A stretch of 22,026 nucleotides of DNA from the NCBI GenBank assembly GCA_004555245.1, contig SFIS01000067.1:1-22026 (forward strand). Direction: 5' to 3'. This document shows positions 1 to 8,246 of this stretch, in pieces. The DNA is from Bacteroidales bacterium. GTDB lineage: Bacteria; Bacteroidota; Bacteroidia; Bacteroidales; Bacteroidaceae. The translations under genes and the position numbers were made by a program. The first letter of the stretch is position 1. The number at the start of each line of letters is the position of its first letter. The notes under the pieces were generated by a model. That model was given only the letters and a program-made list of their open reading frames with translations, was not told the origin of the DNA and searched no databases.

Positions 1-554
1 ACACATACGCGCATGAGGGCTTGGAATAGGTGGTTTTGTTTGAATTCATTGAACGACAATGGGTTCAAACTGACTTTTCATGTTTAGCGGACAACAATAT
101 TTTGAAATGTTAATTTCATGATTTCTGTTTGTCAAGATTTTTCAACTTCCGGCTCGGTTTTTGCAGCCAAGACATACTATATAAGCATTTTGGTGGTATT
201 GACAAAATGTAAGGTGAATAACGGGAATCGCCTGCAAAATGTCATTGACACCGTTCTGTCTCCTTCCATCCGGCAGACGATAGATAGTCTCATGCGATGC
301 GTATGGGGCAGGGGAGAGGAAGGGGGTGGCTGCACGGGGCGGAAAAGATGTTGCGGGAAGAGCGGCGACGGGCGTGGGATGAAGCGGCGGAATGTCTGAA
401 ATGTCAGAATTAATTAAAATTTATACAAAAATCATATTCAGAGTATTAAAGGAGTGTTATGCAGATATACCAAAATGTTAAAATGGGACAAAAAAGGAGA
501 GTAAAGTTGTGTAAGTCCGACCGATACATTAACTTTGCATTCAGAACTTTTTAA
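1..554. other. Non-coding upstream region of htrA
   Basis: I find no convincing gene here. Most of it is AT-rich, with a GC- and purine-rich island at about 297-395. A 7-bp inverted repeat lies at 38-44 / 64-70 (GTTTGAA / TTCAAAC, 19-nt loop) and could be the end of an upstream transcript, though there is no clear T-tract. The island holds four G-tracts (305-308, 311-314, 322-326, 336-339). The only open frame (118-399) ends in a low-complexity Gly/Arg-rich tail and does not resemble a protein. The region ends with the promoter that probably drives htrA. Confidence 0.6.
506..537 (+). promoter_or_regulatory. Bacteroidetes-type -33/-7 promoter for htrA
   Basis: The sequence TAACTTTG at 530-537 matches the Bacteroidetes -7 consensus TAnnTTTG exactly. 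GTTG at 506-509 lies 20 nt upstream and is a near match to the -33 TTTG element. Transcription would begin around 543, leaving a very short leader before the ATG at 555 (or 567). The match is seen directly; promoter activity is inferred. Confidence 0.65.
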
Positions 555-2021
555 ATGTTAACGAAAATGAATAAGACGATCATTCTTTCAGTATGCCTAA
601 TGTCGGCTCTCGGAGCGGCAGCGGCAAGCACAGATGCAAAAGAAATGACAGCGTGTCCTCCTGTCGTGGCAGGGCAGCCGGTTGATTTGACCGTGGCAGC
701 GGAGAAGGCTCTGCCATGTGTCGTACATATAAAATATCTGCAGAACTCAAAGATACAGGACGTGGAAGTGGAGAACGACCCGTTCGGAGATTTCTTCGAC
801 CCCTTCGGCTTTTTCGGACAGCGCAACCAGGGACAGGGACAGAAGCGCAAGGTGCAGACACCCAAGCGCGAGGGTGCCGGCTCTGGCGTCATCATCAGCG
901 CCGACGGATATATCGTGACGAACAACCATGTCGTGGAAGGTGCCGACGAACTGACCGTGACATTGAACGACAACCGCGAGTTCAGCGCACGCATCATAGG
1001 CACGGACAAGACTACCGACCTCGCACTCATCAAGGTGAACGGCAGCAACCTGCCTGCCATCAAGGTGGCATCGTCTGACGACATCAAGGTGGGCGAGTGG
1101 GTCCTCGCCATCGGACATCCTTTCAACCTGCGCGCCACGGTGACAGCCGGCATCGTGTCGGCAAAGGCAAGGTCGCTCGGGGCAAACGGAGTGGAGGCGT
1201 TCATACAGACAGACGCCGCCATCAACCGCGGCAACTCGGGAGGCGCACTCGTCAATGTGCGCGGCGAGCTGATAGGCATCAACGCCATGCTCTATTCGCA
1301 GACGGGCAACTTCACGGGCTACGGCTTCGCCATACCCACCACAATTATGAACAAGGTGGTGGCTGACCTGAAGCAGTACGGCACAGTGCAGCGCGGCTTG
1401 CTCGGAATACAGGGGCAGGATGTACGCAACTATATCGACGCCCAGAAAGAGCAGCAGAAAGAGGTGGACCTCGGCACGAACGAGGGCATATACATCGCTG
1501 AGGTGACCGACGACGGCGCGGCGCAGGATGCCGGACTGGTGAAGGGCGACGTCATCGTGGCTGTTGACAACCACAAGATAACGAAGATGGCTGAGCTGCA
1601 GGAATATCTCGCAACGAAACGTCCGGGCGACAAGGTGAACGTCACCTATCTGCGCAAGAAATCGAAGAAGACCGTTGAGATAACGCTGCGCAACGAGCAG
1701 GGCACGACAAAGGTGGTCAAGGACGCTGACCTCGACGTGCTCGGTGCAAGTCTGCGTGAAATCAACGAGAGCGAGAAGAAGGAGCTGGATGTCACATACG
1801 GCATCAAGGTGGCGAAGGTGAACAACGGCAAGTTCAAGGAATACGGCGTGCCGACCGGCTTCTGCATTCAGAAGGTGAACGACGCGAGCGTGAAGACTGT
1901 CAACGACCTTGTGAAGATAGTGAAAGACGCAAGCAAGTCGGCTTCCCCAGTGCTCTATATCCAGGGCGTCTATCCGTCAGGGAAGAAAGGCTACTTCGCC
2001 GTGCCGCTGAACGAAGAATAA
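555..2021 (+). CDS. HtrA/DegP-like periplasmic serine protease (Do family)
   Basis: An envelope quality-control protease and chaperone that degrades misfolded periplasmic proteins. The 488-residue protein begins with a signal peptide (hydrophobic stretch at about residues 8-24, Ala-rich cleavage region). A trypsin-like S1C domain follows, with the triad visible as H125 (TNNHVVEG), D155 (TTDLALIK) and S228 (NRGNSGG). Two PDZ-like regions follow at about 280-380 and 395-485; the first has a recognisable GLVKGDVIVAVD motif. A Phe/Gly-rich loop at about 74-90 corresponds to the LA loop region. The length is normal for DegP/DegQ. The start at 555 lies about 12 nt from the predicted transcription start; ATG 567 (Met5) is an equally good alternative with a tighter signal peptide. 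It stands alone before the Bat operon, separated by a strong hairpin. Family assignment is firm; which paralogue (DegP, DegQ or DegS role) cannot be told. Confidence 0.95.
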   Translation: MLTKMNKTIILSVCLMSALGAAAASTDAKEMTACPPVVAGQPVDLTVAAEKALPCVVHIKYLQNSKIQDVEVENDPFGDFFDPFGFFGQRNQGQGQKRKVQTPKREGAGSGVIISADGYIVTNNHVVEGADELTVTLNDNREFSARIIGTDKTTDLALIKVNGSNLPAIKVASSDDIKVGEWVLAIGHPFNLRATVTAGIVSAKARSLGANGVEAFIQTDAAINRGNSGGALVNVRGELIGINAMLYSQTGNFTGYGFAIPTTIMNKVVADLKQYGTVQRGLLGIQGQDVRNYIDAQKEQQKEVDLGTNEGIYIAEVTDDGAAQDAGLVKGDVIVAVDNHKITKMAELQEYLATKRPGDKVNVTYLRKKSKKTVEITLRNEQGTTKVVKDADLDVLGASLREINESEKKELDVTYGIKVAKVNNGKFKEYGVPTGFCIQKVNDASVKTVNDLVKIVKDASKSASPVLYIQGVYPSGKKGYFAVPLNEE

Positions 2022-2042
2022 CCTACATACAAACAAAAATAA

Positions 2043-2089
2043 GGTGAGAGAAGACAGCCGCCCAAGGCGTTGAGCCGTCTTCTCTCACC
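2043..2089. terminator. Strong hairpin between htrA and moxR
   Basis: A perfect 13-bp inverted repeat: GGTGAGAGAAGAC at 2043-2055 and its complement at 2077-2089. A second small stem (CGCC/GGCG, 2060-2063 / 2066-2069 region) lies in the loop. On the + strand it is followed by A-rich sequence, not T's, so it is not a classic intrinsic terminator for htrA. On the minus strand it is followed by a T-rich tract. It may be a partial terminator, an mRNA 3'-end stabiliser or an attenuator, since I see no separate TAnnTTTG promoter before moxR. Confidence 0.6.
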
Positions 2090-2117
2090 AAAATACAAAA
2101 CAGAAAAAGCACAGAAA

Positions 2118-3101
<984 letters not shown>

Positions 3102-3175
3102 ACGCACCCTCACCATGCCGCACCCTCTGTCACCAGGGGGCGCTGCAGGCAGAATGCAACAATAACATACCGTAG

Positions 3176-4048
3176 ATGTTGAACACAAACGACATACTCT
3201 CTAAGGTAAGGAAGATAGAAATAAAGACGCGCGGACTGAGCACGAACATCTTCGCCGGACAATACCACTCGGCCTTCAAAGGCAGGGGAATGGCGTTCTC
3301 TGAGGTGAGGGAATACCAGTTCGGGGATGATGTGCGCGACATCGACTGGAACGTGACGGCACGCTTCCACAAGCCCTTTGTCAAGGTGTTTGAGGAAGAG
3401 CGAGAGCTCACCGTCATGCTCATGGTGGATGTCTCCGCCTCGCTCGCATTCGGCTCGGACTGTCAGGAGAAACGGGAGATGGTGACGGAGATTGCAGCAA
3501 CCATAGCCTTCTCTGCCATACAGAACAACGACAAGATCGGCGTCATCTTCTTCTCTGACCATATCGAGAAATTCATACCGCCGAAGAAAGGACGCAAGCA
3601 CATTCTGTATATCATACGCACACTGCTCGACTTCCACGCGGAAAGCACCAGGACAGACATCGCACAGGCGGTGGAGACTCTGACAAGGATGCAGAAACGA
3701 CGCTGCACAGCCTTCCTCCTGAGCGACTTCTACCAGCAGAAGCCTTTCGTTAAAGAGCTGCAGATATGCAACAGGAAGCACGACGTGGTCGCCATTCAGG
3801 TGTATGACAGGCGCGACAGCGAGCTGCCCGACATCGGACTGATGAGGGTGGCGGATGCCGAGACAGGACACGAACAGTATCTCGACACATCGTCAAGACG
3901 TGTCAGAACGGCGTATCACGAAAGATGGCAGAGCCGTCAGGATGACCTGCGAGACACTTTCGCGCGGTCAGGCGTGGACAGCGTCTCCGTCTCTACTGCC
4001 GACGACTATGTAAGACAGCTGCTGATGCTCTTCAAACAAAGAAGATAA
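3176..4048 (+). CDS. DUF58 domain protein (VWA-like, Bat operon)
   Basis: A 290-residue soluble protein of the DUF58 family, the usual partner of MoxR ATPases. The diagnostic DUF58 core is visible at about 42-78: REYQFGDD, then DIDWN, then a conserved Arg/Lys/Glu-rich segment ending FEEEREL. A degenerate von Willebrand A fold follows, with the MIDAS-type DxSxS motif DVSAS at 85-89 and later hydrophobic strands (IGVIFFSD, TAFLLSDF). There is no signal peptide or membrane segment, so it acts in the cytoplasm. It lies 74 bp after moxR in the conserved moxR-DUF58-Bat order. Its biochemical function is unknown; metal-dependent binding of a partner is inferred from the VWA fold. Confidence 0.9.
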   Translation: MLNTNDILSKVRKIEIKTRGLSTNIFAGQYHSAFKGRGMAFSEVREYQFGDDVRDIDWNVTARFHKPFVKVFEEERELTVMLMVDVSASLAFGSDCQEKREMVTEIAATIAFSAIQNNDKIGVIFFSDHIEKFIPPKKGRKHILYIIRTLLDFHAESTRTDIAQAVETLTRMQKRRCTAFLLSDFYQQKPFVKELQICNRKHDVVAIQVYDRRDSELPDIGLMRVADAETGHEQYLDTSSRRVRTAYHERWQSRQDDLRDTFARSGVDSVSVSTADDYVRQLLMLFKQRR

Positions 4049-4066
4049 GACTACCCGAAACAGAGC

Positions 4067-4099
4067 GGGTTGGCAAGCCTCGACGAGGCATGCCAACCC
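4067..4099. other. Hairpin between DUF58 gene and next Bat-operon gene
   Basis: A compact stem: GGGTTGGCA (4067-4075) pairs with TGCCAACCC (4091-4099). After an A/A mismatch (4076/4090) the inner arms GCCTC (4077-4081) and GAGGC (4085-4089) close a 3-nt GAC loop. That gives 14 bp with one mismatch. It sits in the 79-bp gap before the GTG start at 4128. Only two T's follow, so full termination is unlikely; a role in mRNA processing, stability or attenuation is inferred. Confidence 0.6.
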
Positions 4100-4127
4100 T
4101 TATGGACGTTATCAAAAGAAACTAACG

Positions 4128-5195
4128 GTGAAGAAACTCCTCTTTTTATTATTCATATCAACCAGTCTGACAGTCTTCGCACAGAAGCCGAAGATAGAGC
4201 AGGCACTCGATTCGTTGGAGATAGTGCTCGGCGACCAGTGTCATCTCTTCCTCTCGGTGACGGCAAAGAACGGTGCCGACGTGATGTTCCCAGACTTCAG
4301 CTCGAACCATGCCATCGCACCGGGAGTGGAGGTGGTGGAGCAGATGTACGGCGACAGCGTGCAGAACAGTGACGGCACGCTGAAGCAGACCATCGTATAT
4401 ACACTGACCTCTTTCGAACCCAAGCTGCACTACATACAGCCGCTCTCCGTCCTTGTCGATGGAAAGAAGATTGTGGGCAGGCAGCTCGCACTGAAAGTGA
4501 TTGACGTGCCGGTAGATACTACAAAGCTTGACCAGTTCTTCCCGCCGAAGGACATACAGACCAACCCCTTCTCTTTCGACGAGTGGAAACCACTCGTCAT
4601 CATGCATGTCGTGACGTCGCTGCTCCTCGTCATGGCGATGCTGTGCTATCTGCTGCGCCGCGGAAACAAGCCCATACGCATCTCCTTCCGCATCATAAAA
4701 CGCATACCGGCACACGTCAAGGCTATGTCTGCCATCGACGAGATAAAGAGCGAACGCATCACGGCAGAGGGTAACCAGAAGGAATACTATACGCGCCTGA
4801 CAGATGCGCTGCGCATCTATCTCGAAGAACGATTCGGATTCTCTGCCATGGAGATGACGACACGCGAGATTATAGAACGCCTGCAGAACGAGGACCCTAT
4901 GAAGGTGGCAGAACTGAGAGAGGTGTTCGAGACTGCAGACCTCGTGAAGTTCGCCAAGTATTCGACACTTGTCAACGAGAACGACCGCAACCTTGTCACC
5001 GCCATTGACTTCATCAACTCTACAAAGACTGAAGAGGTGGTGGAGGAACGGCGCGAGGAAGAGACACTCACCGAAGCCCAACGACAGACAAACGTCACAC
5101 TGAAGGCGTTGAGATGGCTGCAACGCATAGCCGCCGTGGCGGCAGCGATGCTCTTCGCATATACGATATGGCAGATTGTGCAGCTCATAGAATGA
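4128..5195 (+). CDS. Membrane protein of the Bat operon (BatD C-terminal-like)
   Basis: A 355-residue envelope protein between the DUF58 gene and batA. It has a signal peptide (residues 1-18, ending FAQ), a beta-rich periplasmic domain (about 20-150), a transmembrane helix at about 155-177, a cytoplasmic Glu/Lys-rich helical domain (180-330) and a second transmembrane helix at about 334-353. The cytoplasmic segment (YYTRLTDALRIYLEERFGF, then a TTREI motif) resembles the C-terminal domain of BatD and DUF4381-type proteins found next to VWA/MoxR operons. GTG start at 4128: it directly precedes a good signal peptide (KKLLFLLFI) and no ATG gives one. Its specific function is unknown; it is probably a structural member of the Bat membrane complex. 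Confidence 0.8.
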   Translation: MKKLLFLLFISTSLTVFAQKPKIEQALDSLEIVLGDQCHLFLSVTAKNGADVMFPDFSSNHAIAPGVEVVEQMYGDSVQNSDGTLKQTIVYTLTSFEPKLHYIQPLSVLVDGKKIVGRQLALKVIDVPVDTTKLDQFFPPKDIQTNPFSFDEWKPLVIMHVVTSLLLVMAMLCYLLRRGNKPIRISFRIIKRIPAHVKAMSAIDEIKSERITAEGNQKEYYTRLTDALRIYLEERFGFSAMEMTTREIIERLQNEDPMKVAELREVFETADLVKFAKYSTLVNENDRNLVTAIDFINSTKTEEVVEERREEETLTEAQRQTNVTLKALRWLQRIAAVAAAMLFAYTIWQIVQLIE

Positions 5196-5275
5196 TGTGC
5201 AGCAGAGGCCCCTGCCTTCTCATCATGGCATAAGCCGGACAGCACGAAACAACAACTCTTGTCGAAAAGAAACAG

Positions 5276-6274
5276 ATGGAATTTGCAAACAAAGAATATT
5301 TCCTGCTACTGATACTCCTCATACCGTATCTGATATGGTATGTGAGATACCGCAAACGCTCTGAGCCTACGATGACACTCAGCGACACCTGGCTCCTCGC
5401 CGACGCCCCGAAGACGCTGCGCCAGAGGCTCGCGTGGCTGCCGACGGCTCTGCGCTGCGCCACGTTCACGCTCATCGTGCTCGCCCTATGCCGTCCGCAG
5501 ACACGCAACGCATGGGACGAACGTACCGTTGAAGGCATAGACATCATGCTCTCTATCGACGTATCGACATCGATGCTCGCCGAAGACCTGAAACCCAACC
5601 GCCTTGAGGCGGCGAAGGCGGTAGCAGGTTCGTTCATCGCTGACAGGCCGAACGACAACATCGGACTGACGATCTTCGCAGGCGAGGCATTCACGCAATG
5701 CCCGATGACAACTGACCATACGTCGCTGCTCAACCTCCTCCAGAATGTCAGGACAGACATCGCATCGCGCGGACTTATAGCAGACGGCACGGCGGTAGGT
5801 ATGGGGCTGGCGAACGCCGTCACGCGACTGAAGGATTCAAAGGCTAAGTCGAAAGTCGTCATTCTGCTCACCGACGGCTCCAACAACGCCGGAGAAATAT
5901 CGCCCCTCACTGCGGCTGAGATAGCAAAAAGCCTTGGCATAAGGGTATATACCATCGGTGTCGGAACAAACAAGGTGGCGCCTTATCCTATGCCCGTGGC
6001 GGGCGGAGTGCAGTATGTCAACATCCCTGTCGAGATAGACACCAAGACTCTCGCTGGCATCGCTTCAAAGACTGACGGACAGTTCTACAGGGCGACTAAC
6101 AACAAGGAACTGTCACGCATATACAGCGACATCGACAAACTCGAACGCTCTAAACTGAACGTGAAGAAATTCTCCAAGCGATACGAGGCTTTCATGCCTT
6201 TCGCCATGACTGCACTCATCACACTGCTCATGGAAATCGTGTTGCGACTGACATGGTTCAGACGCATACCGTAG
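5276..6274 (+). CDS. batA: BatA, VWA-domain aerotolerance protein
   Basis: An inner-membrane protein with a periplasm- or cytoplasm-facing von Willebrand A domain, part of the Bat complex linked to aerotolerance in Bacteroides fragilis. The 332-residue protein has two N-terminal membrane segments (about 8-25 and 55-72), the second followed by the conserved RPQ motif. The VWA domain has a full MIDAS: D95-S97-S99 (DVSTS), T172 (DGTAVG) and D200 (LLTDGSNN). A C-terminal membrane helix lies at about 306-326. It is told apart from BatB by order and by its slightly shorter length. It starts 80 bp after the previous gene. The Bat role in oxygen tolerance comes from other species; here it is inferred from homology and synteny. 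Confidence 0.93.
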   Translation: MEFANKEYFLLLILLIPYLIWYVRYRKRSEPTMTLSDTWLLADAPKTLRQRLAWLPTALRCATFTLIVLALCRPQTRNAWDERTVEGIDIMLSIDVSTSMLAEDLKPNRLEAAKAVAGSFIADRPNDNIGLTIFAGEAFTQCPMTTDHTSLLNLLQNVRTDIASRGLIADGTAVGMGLANAVTRLKDSKAKSKVVILLTDGSNNAGEISPLTAAEIAKSLGIRVYTIGVGTNKVAPYPMPVAGGVQYVNIPVEIDTKTLAGIASKTDGQFYRATNNKELSRIYSDIDKLERSKLNVKKFSKRYEAFMPFAMTALITLLMEIVLRLTWFRRIP

Positions 6275-6318
6275 CATACTACAACGCATACGCCAACGTC
6301 TGGCAATACATATTCATC

Positions 6319-6344
6319 CCCTATACCTTATTATATATATAGGG
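6319..6344. repeat. AT-rich inverted repeat in the batA-batB gap
   Basis: CCCTATA (6319-6325) and TATAGGG (6338-6344) form a 7-bp stem around a 12-nt A/T loop, inside the 145-bp batA-batB gap. The stretch is strikingly AT-rich compared with the GC-rich genes around it. No TAnnTTTG promoter is visible in the gap. Its function is unknown; it could be a protein-binding site or an mRNA hairpin. Confidence 0.4.
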
Positions 6345-6419
6345 AACGGCAGAGAACCGACGGCTGACACCATGCCGGAAACATCGCCTCATGCCGCCGA
6401 AACCAAACAACAACACTCT

Positions 6420-7457
6420 ATGCGATTCGAAGATCCTACATATCTCTACCTGCTTTTCATACTTCCGCTACTCTTTGTCATGAGAATGTGGATGCTGTGG
6501 AAAAGAAACAAGGCCCTGCGCATGTGGGGCAATCGAGAACTGACAAGGCGGCAGATGCCCGATGTGTCGAGACACCGCCCAATGTTCAAGTTCTGTCTCC
6601 TCGTCGCAGCACTTGCTCTCATCATCGTCATGCTGGCACGCCCGCAGATGGGAACAAAGGTGAGCAACGAGAAAAGACACGGCATCGAAGCCCTGATATG
6701 CCTCGACATATCAAACTCAATGCTATCTGAAGACGTAGCACCGTCAAGGCTCGACAAGTCGAAGATGCTCGTCGAGAACATGGTGGACAATTTCACAAAC
6801 GACAAGATCGGACTTGTCGTCTTCGCAGGAGACGCCTTCACGCAGCTGCCTATCACCGCCGACTACGTCTCGGCGAAGATGTTCATGCAGAGCATAGACC
6901 CCTCTCTGATTCAGGAACAGGGCACGGACATCGCAAAAGCAATATCGCTTGCGCAGAACAGCTTCACACAACAGAAGAACATCGGAAGGGCGATAATCAT
7001 CATCACTGACGGAGAAAACCACGAGGGAGGAGTGATAGAAGCTGCAAAAGAGGCAAAGAAACACGGCATCAGAGTCTTTGTCCTCGGCGTCGGCTCAACC
7101 AAGGGAAGCCCCATACCAGACGGGAACGGAGGATATATGGCTGACAATATAGGACAGACGGTGATGACTGCATTGAACGAGAAAATGTGCAAGGACATAG
7201 CTGAGGCGGGAAGCGGAACATACATTCATGTAGATAATACTAACCAGGCTCAGGAGAAACTCAACGCAGAACTCGCAAAAATGCAGAAGAACGAAGTGGC
7301 AAGCGTCGTATATAGCGAGTATGACGAGCAGTTCCAGTTTGTAGGAATCATCGCACTCATCATGCTCATCATCGAAGTCATCGTGTTTGAATGCAAGCCC
7401 AAATGGCAGAAGAGAATGAGCCTCTTCAAACCGAAGGGCGCAGCGAAAGAGGCATGA
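6420..7457 (+). CDS. batB: BatB, VWA-domain aerotolerance protein
   Basis: A second VWA membrane protein of the Bat complex, paralogous to BatA. I chose ATG 6420, giving 345 residues that begin MRFEDPTYLY, the typical start of BatB; an upstream ATG at 6372 would add 16 polar residues before the first membrane helix. Membrane segments lie at about 7-25 and 56-74 (followed by the ARPQMG motif) and near the C-terminus (about 308-326). The MIDAS is complete: D96-S98-S100 (DISNS), T169 (QGTDIA) and D197 (ITDGEN). It stands between batA and batC, 43 bp before batC. BatA and BatB may form a hetero-oligomer, inferred from family knowledge. Confidence 0.93.
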   Translation: MRFEDPTYLYLLFILPLLFVMRMWMLWKRNKALRMWGNRELTRRQMPDVSRHRPMFKFCLLVAALALIIVMLARPQMGTKVSNEKRHGIEALICLDISNSMLSEDVAPSRLDKSKMLVENMVDNFTNDKIGLVVFAGDAFTQLPITADYVSAKMFMQSIDPSLIQEQGTDIAKAISLAQNSFTQQKNIGRAIIIITDGENHEGGVIEAAKEAKKHGIRVFVLGVGSTKGSPIPDGNGGYMADNIGQTVMTALNEKMCKDIAEAGSGTYIHVDNTNQAQEKLNAELAKMQKNEVASVVYSEYDEQFQFVGIIALIMLIIEVIVFECKPKWQKRMSLFKPKGAAKEA

Positions 7458-7500
7458 CAACTCTCCTACATCTTGTCACATACATATACAGAACCTGTTT

Positions 7501-8167
7501 ATGAACATCACATACATGACACACACTACATCCGGAAACGGCATGCTACGCAATACACTGCTCTTGATCATGCTGCTTCTCGCATTCCAGGACGCAACGG
7601 CACAGACGGACAGAAAACTCATACGCCAAGGAAACAGACAGTTCAGAAACCAGCACTATGAAGAGGCCGAGGCCACTTACAGGAAAGCATCGGCGGCTAA
7701 CGCACAGAACCCGGAAGCACAGTACAATCTCGGATGTGCACTCATGGCGCAGCAGAAAGATTCGATGGCGATGAAGTGCTTCCAGAACAGCGCACAGCTC
7801 CACACTGACAAACAGCGAAAGGCGCAGGCGTATCACAACATGGGCGTAATTCTGCAGCAGAAGAAACAGTTCGGAGAAGCTGCCGAGGCGTACAAGGCGG
7901 CACTCCGAAACAATCCCAAGGACAACGAGACAAGATACAACCTCGCCCTATGCCTCAAGCAGATGAAGAACCAGCCGAAGCAGAACCAGAACCAGAAGAA
8001 GGACGAAAACAAGGACAAGAACAAGGACAAGGAAAAGGAAAAAAACGAGAACAAGAATCAGAGAACAGCTGCTGAACGCTGCCATGCAGCAAGAGAAAGC
8101 TACGCAGCAGCGAATGAAGAAGGCACAGCAACAGCCGTCGCGAAAACGCCATCTGCAGAACTGGTAA
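7501..8167 (+). pseudogene. batC: BatC, TPR protein interrupted by a +1 frameshift
   Basis: A periplasmic TPR protein of the Bat complex. From ATG 7501 (or more likely ATG 7543, MLRNTLLLIML) there is a signal peptide ending ATAQ, then about three TPR units (residues 36-155; motifs QYNLGCAL, AYHNMGVIL, RYNLALCL) and an Asn/Lys/Asp-rich linker. The starting frame then runs into unrelated sequence and stops at 8229. The +1 frame from about 8063 instead encodes the conserved BatC tail (EQLLNAAMQQEKATQQRM, ending LQNW) and stops at 8165-8167. One extra base between about 8039 and 8062 explains this; the A7 run at 8039-8045 is the likeliest site. The joined product would be 221 residues. It may be a real mutation, a sequence error, or a site rescued by slippage. 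The rest of the gene is intact. Confidence 0.85.
8039..8062 (+). other. Frameshift zone in batC (A7 run)
   Basis: The interval in which the batC reading frame must move by +1 for the conserved tail to be read. It starts with seven A's (8039-8045) and ends in an AGAGA stretch just before GAA CAG CTG (8063-8071). Upstream, frame 1 has natural Lys/Asn/Asp/Glu-rich coding; downstream only the +1 frame matches BatC. Removing A8062 would give Gln-Glu-Gln-Leu-Leu; loss of one A from the run would also restore the frame. Confidence 0.75.
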
Positions 8168-8246
8168 GGGTGCAGGACATCACAAAAGAAACAATATCAG
8201 AGTGTCTGCCGCTCTCTGACGGAACATAAAACGAATACTGAACACA
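8168..8246. other. batC-batD gap with small hairpin
   Basis: If batC ends at 8167, these 79 bases are non-coding. They contain TCAGAG (8197-8202) and CTCTGA (8214-8219), a 6-bp stem with an 11-nt loop, without a T-tract. This resembles the other junctions in the operon, which also carry inverted repeats in gaps of roughly 75-145 bp. Confidence 0.4.

Noticed and set aside
118..399. 93-codon open frame upstream of htrA
   Set aside because: Its C-terminal half is Gly/Arg/Cys-rich because of a purine-rich tract, it has no family motif, and nothing supports a start; treated as non-coding.
6372..6419. N-terminal extension of BatB from ATG 6372
   Set aside because: The extra 16 residues are polar and unlike the family; ATG 6420 gives the usual FEDPTYLY start before the first membrane helix.
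8040..8046. A AAA AAC slippery heptamer in batC, in phase for programmed -1 frameshifting
   Set aside because: A -1 shift leads to a stop after about nine codons. The conserved BatC tail needs a +1 shift (or -2), so classical -1 frameshifting does not explain it.
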